DNA from: UBA6049 sp965662345
GTDB lineage: Bacteria > Bacteroidota > Bacteroidia > Flavobacteriales_G > Salibacteraceae
Assembly: GCA_965662345.1 (NCBI GenBank)
Contig: CBFIHE010000036.1
Coordinates: 1-23,739 of the forward strand
DNA: 23,739 bases
Direction of reading: 5' to 3'
Below are positions 6,956 to 14,948 of this stretch, in pieces; position 1 is the stretch's first letter; every line of letters starts with the position of its first letter. The position numbers and the translations under genes are program-made. Below the pieces are notes generated by a model. It searched no databases. It was not told the DNA's origin and saw nothing but the letters and a program-made list of their open reading frames with translations.

Positions 6956-8005
6956 GTGAAGAAAGCGGTTATCATAGCATTATTGAGTTGTTTGATTTTT
7001 CAATCGGGTAGAGCCCAGTTTGGGGGAGAACATACCTACAACTTTCTGACGTTACCCAACTCTGCACGATCAGCTGCTTTGGGCGGAAATCAAATTGCTA
7101 TCAAAGACAACGATATTAACCTTGTACCTGATAATCCAGCTCTTTTAAGTAAAGAAATGTCTGGGCATGCTACGCTCAACTACATCAATTACATTTCTGA
7201 TATTAACATGGGATACCTAGGTTATGCTAAGCATTTTGAAGATGTTGGTACATTTAGCTTAGGTCTTCAATCTATTGGCTATGGAGATTTCACCAGAACC
7301 GATGAAACTGGGGCAGAAATAGGATCTTTTAAGGCAGGCGAATACGCTTTAGATGTTTCATATGGTAATACGTTGAATGATGCGATTAGCTACGGGACTA
7401 CCGTAAAGTTGATTTACTCAGGTTTGGCAAACTGGAATTCTTTTGGAGCTGCTATTGATCTAGGTGTTCATTACAAGAGCAAGCGAGAATTATTTACGGC
7501 TGGTTTAGTAATTAATAATTTGGGATATCAGTTTAAACCCTATGTAACGGGCGAACGCTATGGTTTACCAACAGAAGTTCAGATAGGTATTGCTTATCGC
7601 CTACCTAAAGCCCCAATACGTTTTAACGTGCTACTCCATAATATGCAGCAATGGGATATTACCATTGATGGTGCTGTTGAAGATTTGCCAACTCTTTCAC
7701 CAACTGGCAGGTATCAGGGCGAAAGCTCAGGTGAATCTTTCTTTACTCTAGACAAGTTCTTACACCATATCAACATTGGAGCAGAGATTATACCAAGTGA
7801 AAATTTCCATTTAAGAGTAGGGTACAACTACTACCGTAAAGAAGTGTTAGGTAATACAGTTAGATCTGGACTGTCTGGAATATCTTTTGGACTAGGCTTT
7901 AAGATTAAACGATTTAGACTCAACTATGGCTTAGCATCTTACCACATAGGGGCTCCATCTCACCACGTTGGAATTAACACAAATATTCAATCATTCAAGC
8001 GCTAG
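6956..8005 (+). CDS. porQ: Type IX secretion system protein PorQ
   Basis: PorQ is an outer-membrane beta-barrel protein of the T9SS attachment complex, which works with PorU, PorV and PorZ to process cargo C-terminal signals and attach cargo to the cell surface. The 349-residue length is usual. The GTG start is chosen because it opens a textbook signal peptide (MKKAVIIALLSCLIF, with cleavage likely after GRAQ). The mature part begins GGEHTYNFLTLPNSARSAAL and continues with LGG.QIA and DNPALL, characteristic of the PorP/PorQ/PorV-like barrel family. Repeated aromatic-ended beta-strands follow to the C-terminus. The cmk gene starts 7 nt after the stop, a neighbour pairing I recall from other Bacteroidota. 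The secreted protein at 11647-13959 is a likely client of this system. Confidence 0.93.
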   Translation: MKKAVIIALLSCLIFQSGRAQFGGEHTYNFLTLPNSARSAALGGNQIAIKDNDINLVPDNPALLSKEMSGHATLNYINYISDINMGYLGYAKHFEDVGTFSLGLQSIGYGDFTRTDETGAEIGSFKAGEYALDVSYGNTLNDAISYGTTVKLIYSGLANWNSFGAAIDLGVHYKSKRELFTAGLVINNLGYQFKPYVTGERYGLPTEVQIGIAYRLPKAPIRFNVLLHNMQQWDITIDGAVEDLPTLSPTGRYQGESSGESFFTLDKFLHHINIGAEIIPSENFHLRVGYNYYRKEVLGNTVRSGLSGISFGLGFKIKRFRLNYGLASYHIGAPSHHVGINTNIQSFKR

Positions 8006-8012
8006 TACGCTC

Positions 8013-8699
8013 ATGAAGAAAATTAATATCGCCATAGATGGATATTCATCATGTGGGAAAAGCACATTAGCCAAGGCAATTGCACAAGCCTTAAATTATA
8101 CGTTTATAGATACAGGTGCCATGTATAGGGCTGTTACCTTATTTGCACTAAGAGAGGGTTTTGTTAAAGCGGGAAGCCTTGATAAAGATTCGCTTATAAG
8201 TGAACTGAGCCAAATTGATATACGCTTTTCTCAGCCTAATGCAGAAGGTAAAGCCCATGTCTTGCTAAACAATGAAGATGTGGAGTCTGAAATTCGTCAA
8301 ATGCATGTAGCCAATCAGGTGAGTGCAGTGGCGAGCATTCCTGAGGTACGCCAAAAATTGGTGACGCTTCAACAGAAAATGGGCATGGATAAAGGGGTTG
8401 TTATGGATGGTAGAGATATAGGCACCGTTGTATTTCCAGATGCCGAGCTTAAAGTATTCATGACCGCTAGTCCAGAAGTTAGGGTGCAACGGAGGTTAGC
8501 AGAGTTACAGAATAATGGAGATGAGGTGAATGCGGATGCAGTTCGGAAGAACCTAGAAGAAAGAGACTACCAAGATACTCACCGTGCGGCCGACCCCTTA
8601 AGGCAAGCAGATGATGCTATTGTTTTGGATAACACGAATCTTAGCAAAGAAGAACAATTCAACCTTGTATTAGAAATGGTGAACAACAAGTTGAAGTAA
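8013..8699 (+). CDS. cmk: (d)CMP kinase
   Basis: Cytidylate kinase phosphorylates CMP and dCMP with ATP. The protein is 228 residues from the ATG at 8013; the in-frame upstream ATG at 7968 would run inside porQ and adds fifteen residues unlike the family. The P-loop GYSSCGKST is at 10-18, with Cys where many homologues have Gly or Ser. The CMP-binding part is seen in FIDTGAMYRAVTLFAL, the conserved MDGRDIGTVVFPDAELK lies mid-protein, and the lid and C-terminal segment carry RDYQDTHRAADPL. It lies 7 nt after porQ and is probably co-transcribed with it. Confidence 0.97.
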   Translation: MKKINIAIDGYSSCGKSTLAKAIAQALNYTFIDTGAMYRAVTLFALREGFVKAGSLDKDSLISELSQIDIRFSQPNAEGKAHVLLNNEDVESEIRQMHVANQVSAVASIPEVRQKLVTLQQKMGMDKGVVMDGRDIGTVVFPDAELKVFMTASPEVRVQRRLAELQNNGDEVNADAVRKNLEERDYQDTHRAADPLRQADDAIVLDNTNLSKEEQFNLVLEMVNNKLK

Positions 8700-8747
8700 A
8701 CCACTAGGTTAAGTTACTTTACTTTGTTACCATAATTCAAAGAATCA

Positions 8748-10202
8748 ATGAAACAGCTCTTTTTAGCTACAAGCCTTTTGTTGACTACGTCTGTTTACTC
8801 ACAATCTTTCACTATTGATGAACAATGGGGAACAGAGGCTGCAAGTGAAATAGCACAAACCGTTGGAATATACGGTGATTCAAATCTTACTAAATATGTG
8901 TCTGCAGTGGGACAACGTTTGGTAAATAAATTGGGAGAACAGCCTTTTCAGTACCGTTTCCATGTATTGGATATGGCCGAGCCCAATGCCTTTGCTTTGC
9001 CAGGTGGCTATGTATACGTATCTAGAGGTATTTTGGCGCTAACAAACAGTGAGGATGAATTGGCAGGAATACTTGGGCATGAAATTATACATGTTCACAG
9101 AAGGCATAGTGTTGAGCAAGTGCGTAAAAGTTGGCTGCCAGGTTTAATGCAACTACCTGGTTTATTTGTAGGTGCGGTTGTAGATGAACAACTAGGAGCT
9201 ATCGTAAATGCTCCTGCAGCTGTAAGTTCTGGACTCTTAATGGGAAAGTATAGTAGGGCACATGAATCTGAATCTGATGAAATGGGCGCAGCACTCGCGG
9301 CCAAAGCAGGCTACAACCCAAGGAGTTTAGCAGATATACTTGGGAATCTTCATAACGAGGTAGAGGCAATGACGGGTGAGGAGGAATCCTTCTCGTACTT
9401 CGACTCTCATCCGTATACTCCCAGCAGAGTCACTAATCTAGAGAATTTGGTCGCTAAAGGGAAGCTAGCTCTTCCTGAAGCCACTACACCGTTTTTGACC
9501 GTTTCTGAATACAAACAACTCCTAAATGGGTTACCCATAGAAGCAAACCCAGCAAATGGATTGATTGTAAACAATGTTTTTTATCATCCGGATTTGGATG
9601 TGAAATTTGCCTTGGGTAAAGCGTGGGTCTGGAACAATTCTCCCGTTGCATTTCAAGCCGCAAAAGAAGACGGAACCTTGCGTTTTGTGGTAAGAGCAAT
9701 AGGCGATTCTCTGTTGTCTGAAGATATGGGTAGAGATAAGCGCAAGGAGCTGTTTCAGAAATACGGACTTCGATCTAGTCAGGCAAGTAAGGTTGAATTA
9801 GATCAAAGAGATGGGTACCTGCTTATTTACCAAGATACTATTGAGAACCAACCCGTTAAAGGGTACTCGTTTTGGTGGGAAACCCCTTCTGGAGTTTTAC
9901 TTGAATTTACGGGCATGGCAACTGAAAAGAGCGCAGGTGAAATATGGGAATCTATAACAAGCGTAAGCTCTATTAGTGATTCTGCAAATACTTCAATAAC
10001 CTATCCTGTACTTTCTTTTGTTGAAAGCAAAGATGGAGAAACGCTAGGTGAAGTTGTTAGCAGAACTAAGTCTAACCTCTTAGGAATGAGCTTACTTTCA
10101 GCTATAAACGGTAGACCTTTTGAATATGCTTATAAAAAAGGTGATTTGGTAAAGGTTGGTATGCCTCAGACCATAGCCTCTGGGGAGAACATTGCGAAAT
10201 AA
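8748..10202 (+). CDS. Secreted M48 family metallopeptidase
   Basis: This 484-residue protein starts with a signal peptide (LFLATSLLLTTSVYSQ), so it is periplasmic or envelope-bound. The zinc motif HEIIH is at 111-115, preceded by PNAFALPGGYVYVSRGIL (79-96), a hallmark of BepA/LoiP-like M48 peptidases. The third-ligand region HESESDEMG follows at about 172-180. Residues 250-484 form a less conserved C-terminal part without TPR repeats that I can see, reminiscent of the C-terminal extension in bacteroidotal M48 proteins. These peptidases degrade or help fold outer-membrane proteins. It follows cmk after 48 nt and has a weak TTACTTTG box (8719-8726) in front. It converges with hutI, with only 7 nt between the two stops. 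Confidence 0.93.
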   Translation: MKQLFLATSLLLTTSVYSQSFTIDEQWGTEAASEIAQTVGIYGDSNLTKYVSAVGQRLVNKLGEQPFQYRFHVLDMAEPNAFALPGGYVYVSRGILALTNSEDELAGILGHEIIHVHRRHSVEQVRKSWLPGLMQLPGLFVGAVVDEQLGAIVNAPAAVSSGLLMGKYSRAHESESDEMGAALAAKAGYNPRSLADILGNLHNEVEAMTGEEESFSYFDSHPYTPSRVTNLENLVAKGKLALPEATTPFLTVSEYKQLLNGLPIEANPANGLIVNNVFYHPDLDVKFALGKAWVWNNSPVAFQAAKEDGTLRFVVRAIGDSLLSEDMGRDKRKELFQKYGLRSSQASKVELDQRDGYLLIYQDTIENQPVKGYSFWWETPSGVLLEFTGMATEKSAGEIWESITSVSSISDSANTSITYPVLSFVESKDGETLGEVVSRTKSNLLGMSLLSAINGRPFEYAYKKGDLVKVGMPQTIASGENIAK

Positions 10203-10209
10203 CGTAGCG

Positions 10210-11478
10210 TTAATGAACTACAACTTTACCGTTTAAAATCACTTGTTCTACATGGTTGGTTCCAAAAGCATATGCCATGTAATCTAGGCTTGGTATCTCT
10301 TTCGTAAGAATCAGGTTAGCTTTTTTACCAATTGCAATAGACCCAAGCTCATCTGAAAGTTCAAGTGCAGCAGCACCGTTAATGGTTATGGCATGCAATG
10401 CTTCAGAGGGTAAAAGCTGCTGTTTGGTAGCTGCAAGCGACAACAACAACTGCATATTTCCACTGGGCGTGCTTCCTGGATTAAAGTCCGTAGCTATAGC
10501 TACAGGCAGGCCAGCATCAATTATGTCTCTTAAAGGAGTATAAGGTAGGTTCAAAAAGTATGAGCAGCTGGGTAGAGAAACAGGCATAGTATCCGCTTGA
10601 AGTAGAGCCTCAATTTCATTTTCGCCCATTTGTTCCAAATGATCTGCACTAATTGCACCTAGTTCAATCGCCAACTGGAGCCCCCCAGAATTGGTGAACT
10701 GATTCACGTGCAACTTAGGTTTAAGGTCATATTTCGCTGCAGCTTCAACTACTTGTCTCGTTTCTTCAAGGGAGTAATATCCTCGTTCGCAGAATGCATC
10801 TACGTAGTCTGCTAAACCTTCTTTGGCTATGGCAGGAAGCATTTCTTTAACGATCAAGTCAAGATAGCCTTGATGATTCTCCTTGAATTCAGCTGGAAAG
10901 GCATGAGCCCCCAGAAAAGTGGCTTTTATTGTAGCGTCTGATGTTTCTTTCAATCGCTTAATAACCCTCAACATTTTTAATTCAGAATCAACAGACAATC
11001 CATACCCGCTTTTTATTTCTATAGTACCTGTGCCGTGGGCAATTACATCGTTTAACCGACTTAAAGCACTGTGATAAAGCTCATCTTCTGTTGCGCTATT
11101 CATTGCCTTGGCAGAGTTTAGAATTCCTCCACCTCGTTTTGCGATCTCTTGGTAGGAAAGTCCGTTTATCCGGTCTACAAATTCGGTTTCTCTTGATTTT
11201 GCAAACACCAAGTGCGTATGTGAATCAACGAAAGCGGGTAGAACGTACTTGCCTTCAGCGTCAATAATTTCTAAGTTCACCCAATCAGTGATTCCCTGTA
11301 GTTCGGCCATGGAGCCAAAATCAACAATCTTATCGTTTTCTATGGCTAAGTATGCATCTTCAATCATGTTGAGGTTTTGCATTTCTTTTCCAGATTTTTT
11401 GGCGATTCCTTTGGGTTCAACAATTGCTAAGCCCCTAATGTCTTTAATGAGGATTTTGGATGACTTTGTACGCTTCAT
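10210..11478 (-). CDS. hutI: Imidazolonepropionase
   Basis: HutI hydrolyses 4-imidazolone-5-propionate to N-formimino-glutamate, the third step of histidine degradation. The protein is 422 residues, as usual. It shows the amidohydrolase metal motif VDSHTHLVF (His87, His89), the family-typical GGGILNSAKAMN and IEIKSGYGL, LGAHAFPAE, KLHVNQFTNSGG, ADHLEQ and ATDFNPGS. The ATG at 11478 follows a CATGTTTG box by 4 nt. No hutH, hutU or hutG is nearby, so the pathway genes are dispersed. The first ~35 residues (with RTKSSKILIKDIRG) are a little longer than many homologues. Assignment is firm. Confidence 0.96.
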   Translation of the reverse strand: MKRTKSSKILIKDIRGLAIVEPKGIAKKSGKEMQNLNMIEDAYLAIENDKIVDFGSMAELQGITDWVNLEIIDAEGKYVLPAFVDSHTHLVFAKSRETEFVDRINGLSYQEIAKRGGGILNSAKAMNSATEDELYHSALSRLNDVIAHGTGTIEIKSGYGLSVDSELKMLRVIKRLKETSDATIKATFLGAHAFPAEFKENHQGYLDLIVKEMLPAIAKEGLADYVDAFCERGYYSLEETRQVVEAAAKYDLKPKLHVNQFTNSGGLQLAIELGAISADHLEQMGENEIEALLQADTMPVSLPSCSYFLNLPYTPLRDIIDAGLPVAIATDFNPGSTPSGNMQLLLSLAATKQQLLPSEALHAITINGAAALELSDELGSIAIGKKANLILTKEIPSLDYMAYAFGTNHVEQVILNGKVVVH

Positions 11479-11482
11479 AGTG

Positions 11483-11510
11483 CAAACATGAATAAATCAA
11501 TGGTATCCAA
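11483..11510 (-). promoter_or_regulatory. Probable promoter of hutI
   Basis: The minus strand has TTG (11510-11508), a 17-nt spacer, then CATGTTTG (11490-11483), one mismatch from TAnnTTTG, 4 nt before the ATG. The start would be leaderless or nearly so. The rest of 11511-11580 shows nothing recognisable. Confidence 0.45.
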
Positions 11511-11583
11511 GAACATTTTTAGAATAAGTAGAACGTTTAATGTTTTGTGAAAAGATTGCTTGGACATTAATCTGTGTCAACAA

Positions 11584-11621
11584 AAAAAGCCTTCTCTAGC
11601 AATTGCTCGAGAAGGCTTTTT
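11584..11621 (-). terminator. Rho-independent terminator of the secreted propeller gene
   Basis: A 13-bp perfect stem (AAAAAGCCTTCTC at 11584-11596 with GAGAAGGCTTTTT at 11609-11621) has a loop that is itself self-complementary (AGCAATTGCT). On the minus strand it ends in seven T and lies 26 nt after the stop at 11647. Read on the plus strand it also ends in T, but no plus-strand gene leads into it. Confidence 0.88.
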
Positions 11622-11646
11622 CAATGCGTTCTAGGGTTTATAGCGT

Positions 11647-13959
11647 TTATTGCTTGCTTACTTTCTTAACCTCGCCAGCTGAATTCTTGATTAAGTAAAG
11701 TCCAGAGTTCAGATCCCCTAAATGAATCAACTGAACCTGGTTAAACTGACTAACAATTTTACCAGATAAATCAAGAATAGTGTAGTCATCTACTTTGTTA
11801 GAGCGTAGAAGACCATTTGTTGGATTTGGGTATACACTCCATGCAGTTTCAGAGATAGCTTCTTCAGTTCCTACATTTACCAATCCATTCATTTCAAATA
11901 CGGTAATTGTACCTGAAATTTCATTCGCAGTAACCACATAGTGCTTAGAGGAGTTTGTTCCAACTTCTGGAATATACAGCACATCTTCTACACCTAAATC
12001 ACCAATCGAATCATTGGTAACTCCATTTAGTTCTGCGTTTACAACATTGAAATCTCTGTTGTTAACGTACTGGATAAATCTTGGACTTGTTGGGTTAGTT
12101 ACGTTGTAAACAATAACTCCACCAATGCGCTCAAGACCAACTAAAGCATAAATACTGTCACCATTCACAACCATTTCAACAGCCTCAGGTTCCGGGCCTT
12201 TATTATCTGATCTTCCTTCGAAATCGTTATTCTCATCATTTCCAGAGTTAAAGTCGTCTGGGTATTGCGCAGCAGTAATTGTCTCAATTTCATCACCAGA
12301 ATCCCATACTAAAGCACCAGTAGATGCATTCCAAATAGAAAATGAACGGCCTCCGTATGAGTAAAGCTCTTCGAACTCTCCATCACCGTCCGTATCGCCA
12401 TTGGCTGTGGTGATATTCAACCTTCCAATTTCTTCATTTTCTTGCAATGCGGCAGCATTTGGAAAGGCTGTAGTATCCAAAGTCAAATCTTTAATTCTTT
12501 CTTCTTCAGAATACGCATCATAGTCACGTGCATCTCCTTCGTTAGCAGAAACAATGTATCCTTGACCTGCCACTTCATAGTATGCAATTGCATCAGGCTG
12601 ATACATTCCAAAAACTGGGATGGTTCGGATGTTGATTGTGTCGTCTTTGTCAGATGGGTCGATACCATTTCCAACAACACTATGATCTTTATATCCAAGA
12701 CCAACAATTGCTGATACTGTAGAAGTGTTCAAGTCTACAATAGCAAGTGCATTATTCTCTTGTAGAATTGCATAAGCCGTTTCAGAATTATTGCTTACTG
12801 CAATGTATTCTGGTTCTATGTTATTGTTGGTGTAATTCGCACCAAAATCACCTGTAACTGTTATGTCATCAATTTGCCATAGCTCTGTTGTACCAGGAGT
12901 GCTTCCAGAAGAAATATAGTTAAGTGCAATGTGAATGTTTTGACCAGTATATGCTGTTAAGTCAATTGCACCTGAAGCTGTATCTGTATAACCCCCGGGT
13001 GAACGATCAAATGTTAATGTATCCCAAGAAGCTGCAACTGCACTAGCTGAATCGCTCACTGCATCTGTTGTAACGAACATGTTGAATGTTCCCCCACCAT
13101 TATCTGAGAAATTTTTAGCATTCATGAAGTTTAACTCTGCGCTTTCAAAATCGAAAAGCGGAAGAGCTGGTGAAATTAGCCAATCGTTTGATGGGCCATT
13201 AGTAGAACTCGAGCCTTTGAAACCGTTAGCTTCTGCAAAATAATCTCCATTAAAATCATCGTAAATCCAAGCTACATTATTTGGAGTAATAGTTACTTGT
13301 AACCAATTTGTAATTCCAATGGTAGTATCTTGGAAATCTTCGTTTAAAAGATCTATCATATCAGGACCAAATACACGAACATCTGAAGGTAAAGTTACAC
13401 CTGTAAATGATGCTGTTGACACATCTCCCTGAGTAACGTTTGCTGCACCTGCAGAAACATCAATAATACTCACTGAACCTTCTGGGTCACGGGTGTAATC
13501 ATCGTTTGGCTCACCTTCGTTAGCTACTACTACTTTTTGTCCATCAGGAGTAAAGGTTACCATATCTGGTAAAGCACCTACAGTAACTTGACTAAGGAAG
13601 TTTCCATCCATATCAAAGAAAACTATTGTACCTGGATCTTGTTTTACGTCAGCTTGAACAGCAACAGCAACGACACCGTTGTGTGCAGATGCACTGTTTA
13701 CACCGCCTCCATAAGCATTTAAATCAACCTTGGTAAGGCTTGTGATATTAGCTGGATCCGAAAAGTCTAAAAATTCAATCTCGTTTGCGCTTGCATTGGT
13801 GAAAACCAATTTTTGATATGTTGAATCAAACGTTACAATTTCAGCAGCGCCATCATCAAAGATGCCTGTGCGGAAAGTAGATAACACGTCTAAAGAAACC
13901 TGAGCAAATGATGCTAGCGAAGCAAAAGCTGCAACAGTTAATGTGTAAAGTTTTTTCAT
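11647..13959 (-). CDS. Secreted choice-of-anchor I family beta-propeller protein with inserted adhesin-like domain and T9SS sorting domain
   Basis: This 770-residue protein has a signal peptide (1-19, cleavage near SFAQ). Residues ~20-200 and ~380-690 form one propeller of the choice-of-anchor I type: ANEGEPNDDY (147-155), IEPEYIAVS (381-389), LQENNALAIVDL (399-410), SANEGDARDY (471-480) and GPEPEAVE (588-595). Between them, residues ~203-376 look like a choice-of-anchor J/cleaved-adhesin module: NEDFQ at the start, GPSNDWLISPAL in the middle and LWQIDDITVTG at the end. The C-terminus is a T9SS type A sorting domain (SVYPNPTNG at 708-716, then LNSGLYLIK). It should therefore be exported by the T9SS and held on the surface or released. 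Homologues are often annotated as alkaline phosphatase-like, but no catalytic site is visible. It is a single-gene unit. Confidence 0.9.
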   Translation of the reverse strand: MKKLYTLTVAAFASLASFAQVSLDVLSTFRTGIFDDGAAEIVTFDSTYQKLVFTNASANEIEFLDFSDPANITSLTKVDLNAYGGGVNSASAHNGVVAVAVQADVKQDPGTIVFFDMDGNFLSQVTVGALPDMVTFTPDGQKVVVANEGEPNDDYTRDPEGSVSIIDVSAGAANVTQGDVSTASFTGVTLPSDVRVFGPDMIDLLNEDFQDTTIGITNWLQVTITPNNVAWIYDDFNGDYFAEANGFKGSSSTNGPSNDWLISPALPLFDFESAELNFMNAKNFSDNGGGTFNMFVTTDAVSDSASAVAASWDTLTFDRSPGGYTDTASGAIDLTAYTGQNIHIALNYISSGSTPGTTELWQIDDITVTGDFGANYTNNNIEPEYIAVSNNSETAYAILQENNALAIVDLNTSTVSAIVGLGYKDHSVVGNGIDPSDKDDTINIRTIPVFGMYQPDAIAYYEVAGQGYIVSANEGDARDYDAYSEEERIKDLTLDTTAFPNAAALQENEEIGRLNITTANGDTDGDGEFEELYSYGGRSFSIWNASTGALVWDSGDEIETITAAQYPDDFNSGNDENNDFEGRSDNKGPEPEAVEMVVNGDSIYALVGLERIGGVIVYNVTNPTSPRFIQYVNNRDFNVVNAELNGVTNDSIGDLGVEDVLYIPEVGTNSSKHYVVTANEISGTITVFEMNGLVNVGTEEAISETAWSVYPNPTNGLLRSNKVDDYTILDLSGKIVSQFNQVQLIHLGDLNSGLYLIKNSAGEVKKVSKQ

Positions 13960-14244
13960 GCGAATACGTTTAAAATGTTTGCACGAAGGTCTTAACCTTA
14001 GATAAATGCATAGTTAGAATAGGGTTAACGAAAAATTAAATACGCATTAGATTAAGTTAATACGAGTTATTGGACGGTATTGCCTTGGAATGCGCCAACC
14101 GTTGTGGGATGTATTTTAATAAGCAGAAGTGCAAGATATACCTCAAGCCCGCTAATGCGATAAGGGTAATGGCATCGAATATATTTTCGGAAAACATGAG
14201 CTAACGGTACTTTTTACCAACAATTATATGGGATTAAAACAAGA
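13960..14244. other. Gene-poor spacer of unknown content
   Basis: No convincing gene lies in these 285 nt. The part nearest 13960 must hold the promoter of the minus-strand propeller gene, but I see no good TAnnTTTG box. The part from about 14060 has a different texture and includes CGCCAACCGTTGTGGG (14093-14108) and GAGCTAACGG (14198-14207). One short plus-strand frame, 14109-14204, could encode 31 residues (MYFNKQKCKIYLKPANAIRV and on); in-frame codons extend back to 14061. I do not recognise it and do not call it a gene. It may be a remnant of an inserted element. Confidence 0.4.
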
Positions 14245-14271
14245 AAAGCCTTGCACACTGTGCAAGGCTTT
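14245..14271 (-). terminator. Rho-independent terminator after tRNA-Pro
   Basis: A perfect 12-bp stem (AAAGCCTTGCAC at 14245-14256 with GTGCAAGGCTTT at 14260-14271) has a 3-nt loop. On the minus strand it begins 5 nt after the tRNA 3' end and is followed by a T-rich stretch (TCTTGTTTT). Confidence 0.88.
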
Positions 14272-14276
14272 CTTTG

Positions 14277-14351
14277 TCGGGGCGGCAAGATTCGAACTTG
14301 CGATCTCCTGGTCCCAAACCAGGCGCCTTAACCGGGCTGGGCCACGCCCCG
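14277..14351 (-). tRNA. tRNA-Pro (anticodon TGG)
   Basis: The minus strand folds as a 75-nt cloverleaf. The acceptor stem is CGGGGCG/CGCCCCG with discriminator A at 14277. The anticodon arm is CCTGG-TTTGGGA-CCAGG with anticodon TGG, and the T arm is GCAAG-TTCGAAT-CTTGC. The D stem has three pairs plus an A-C mismatch. The 3' CCA is not encoded. It has its own promoter and terminator, though it lies on the same strand as recQ and the lipoprotein gene. Confidence 0.96.
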
Positions 14352-14375
14352 AAGCCCATTTTTAATTTGGAGTTG

Positions 14376-14405
14376 CGAAAGTAAGATTATCCAGCTTTTT
14401 ACAAA
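14376..14405 (-). promoter_or_regulatory. Promoter of tRNA-Pro
   Basis: The minus strand has TTTG (14405-14402), an 18-nt spacer, then TACTTTCG (14383-14376), one mismatch from TAnnTTTG, 24 nt before the tRNA 5' end. Both elements and spacing fit the Bacteroidota housekeeping promoter. Confidence 0.6.
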
Positions 14406-14423
14406 GTACTTTTTGACTGAATT

Positions 14424-14948
14424 TTAAAAATTCACATTCACCAGCTGGCATTCTCTCTCATTCACAAAGAAATAGCTTTCCATACTTTTAAAAATTGTAT
14501 CGAAATTAGTGGATGAGGTTTGTATGATTTCATCATATCTAATACCATGTCTACCCAGAGTTAGCTCTGTCATTCGTAATGGAACGCAACCATTTTCGCA
14601 AAATTCAGGTATAGATGCACAGGCTTGTTGAATTCTTCCGATGTACTTAGCATCTACGTAAATTTCAAAAACTCTGTTCCATTGATTTACGCGGTCTTCC
14701 GTAGTGTAGAATCCAGCAGATCCGTAGTACTCACAATCGCCTGAAGAAATGGATGCATCAGGTCTGTAGTTGATTGCCTCAGGGTCCATGCATCCGGCAT
14801 ATATACAGGAGCCATCATCTTCATTCGCTTTCTTGTCGTAATTTAAAGCTTGTATATTCGTACATCCTTGGCGTTTTTCGCATGCAGAAGTAGCGAATAT
14901 AAGGCAGACTCCTAAAAGGGCGCTTAAAAGGGGTTTACTTGTAATCAT
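14424..14948 (-). CDS. Small lipoprotein with two Cys-containing GCxxxxAxNYxxxA repeats
   Basis: This 174-residue protein starts with a lipoprotein signal peptide (lipobox TSAC, lipidated Cys23). Directly after it come two copies of a ~23-residue repeat. The first runs from GCTNIQALNYDKKA to DDGSCIY (28-50), the second from GCMDPEAINYRPDA to GDCEYY (52-76). The repeat with its paired Cys is common in secreted proteins of marine Bacteroidota, where it may form small disulfide-bonded units; its function is not known to me. Residues 77-174 are a unique part with four more Cys (CASIPEFCENGC and a late EREC). The start overlaps the recQ stop as ATGA, so it is probably translated from the recQ mRNA. 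No partner function is evident. Confidence 0.85.
   Translation of the reverse strand: MITSKPLLSALLGVCLIFATSACEKRQGCTNIQALNYDKKANEDDGSCIYAGCMDPEAINYRPDASISSGDCEYYGSAGFYTTEDRVNQWNRVFEIYVDAKYIGRIQQACASIPEFCENGCVPLRMTELTLGRHGIRYDEIIQTSSTNFDTIFKSMESYFFVNERECQLVNVNF

Noticed and set aside
9095..9699. Minus-strand frames opposite the M48 peptidase
   Set aside because: The sense frame carries the zinc motif; the antisense translations are low-complexity Ser/Pro/Leu-rich.
12442..12714. Frames on both strands inside the choice-of-anchor I gene
   Set aside because: The main frame has intact propeller motifs across this stretch, so these are shadows, not evidence of a frameshift.
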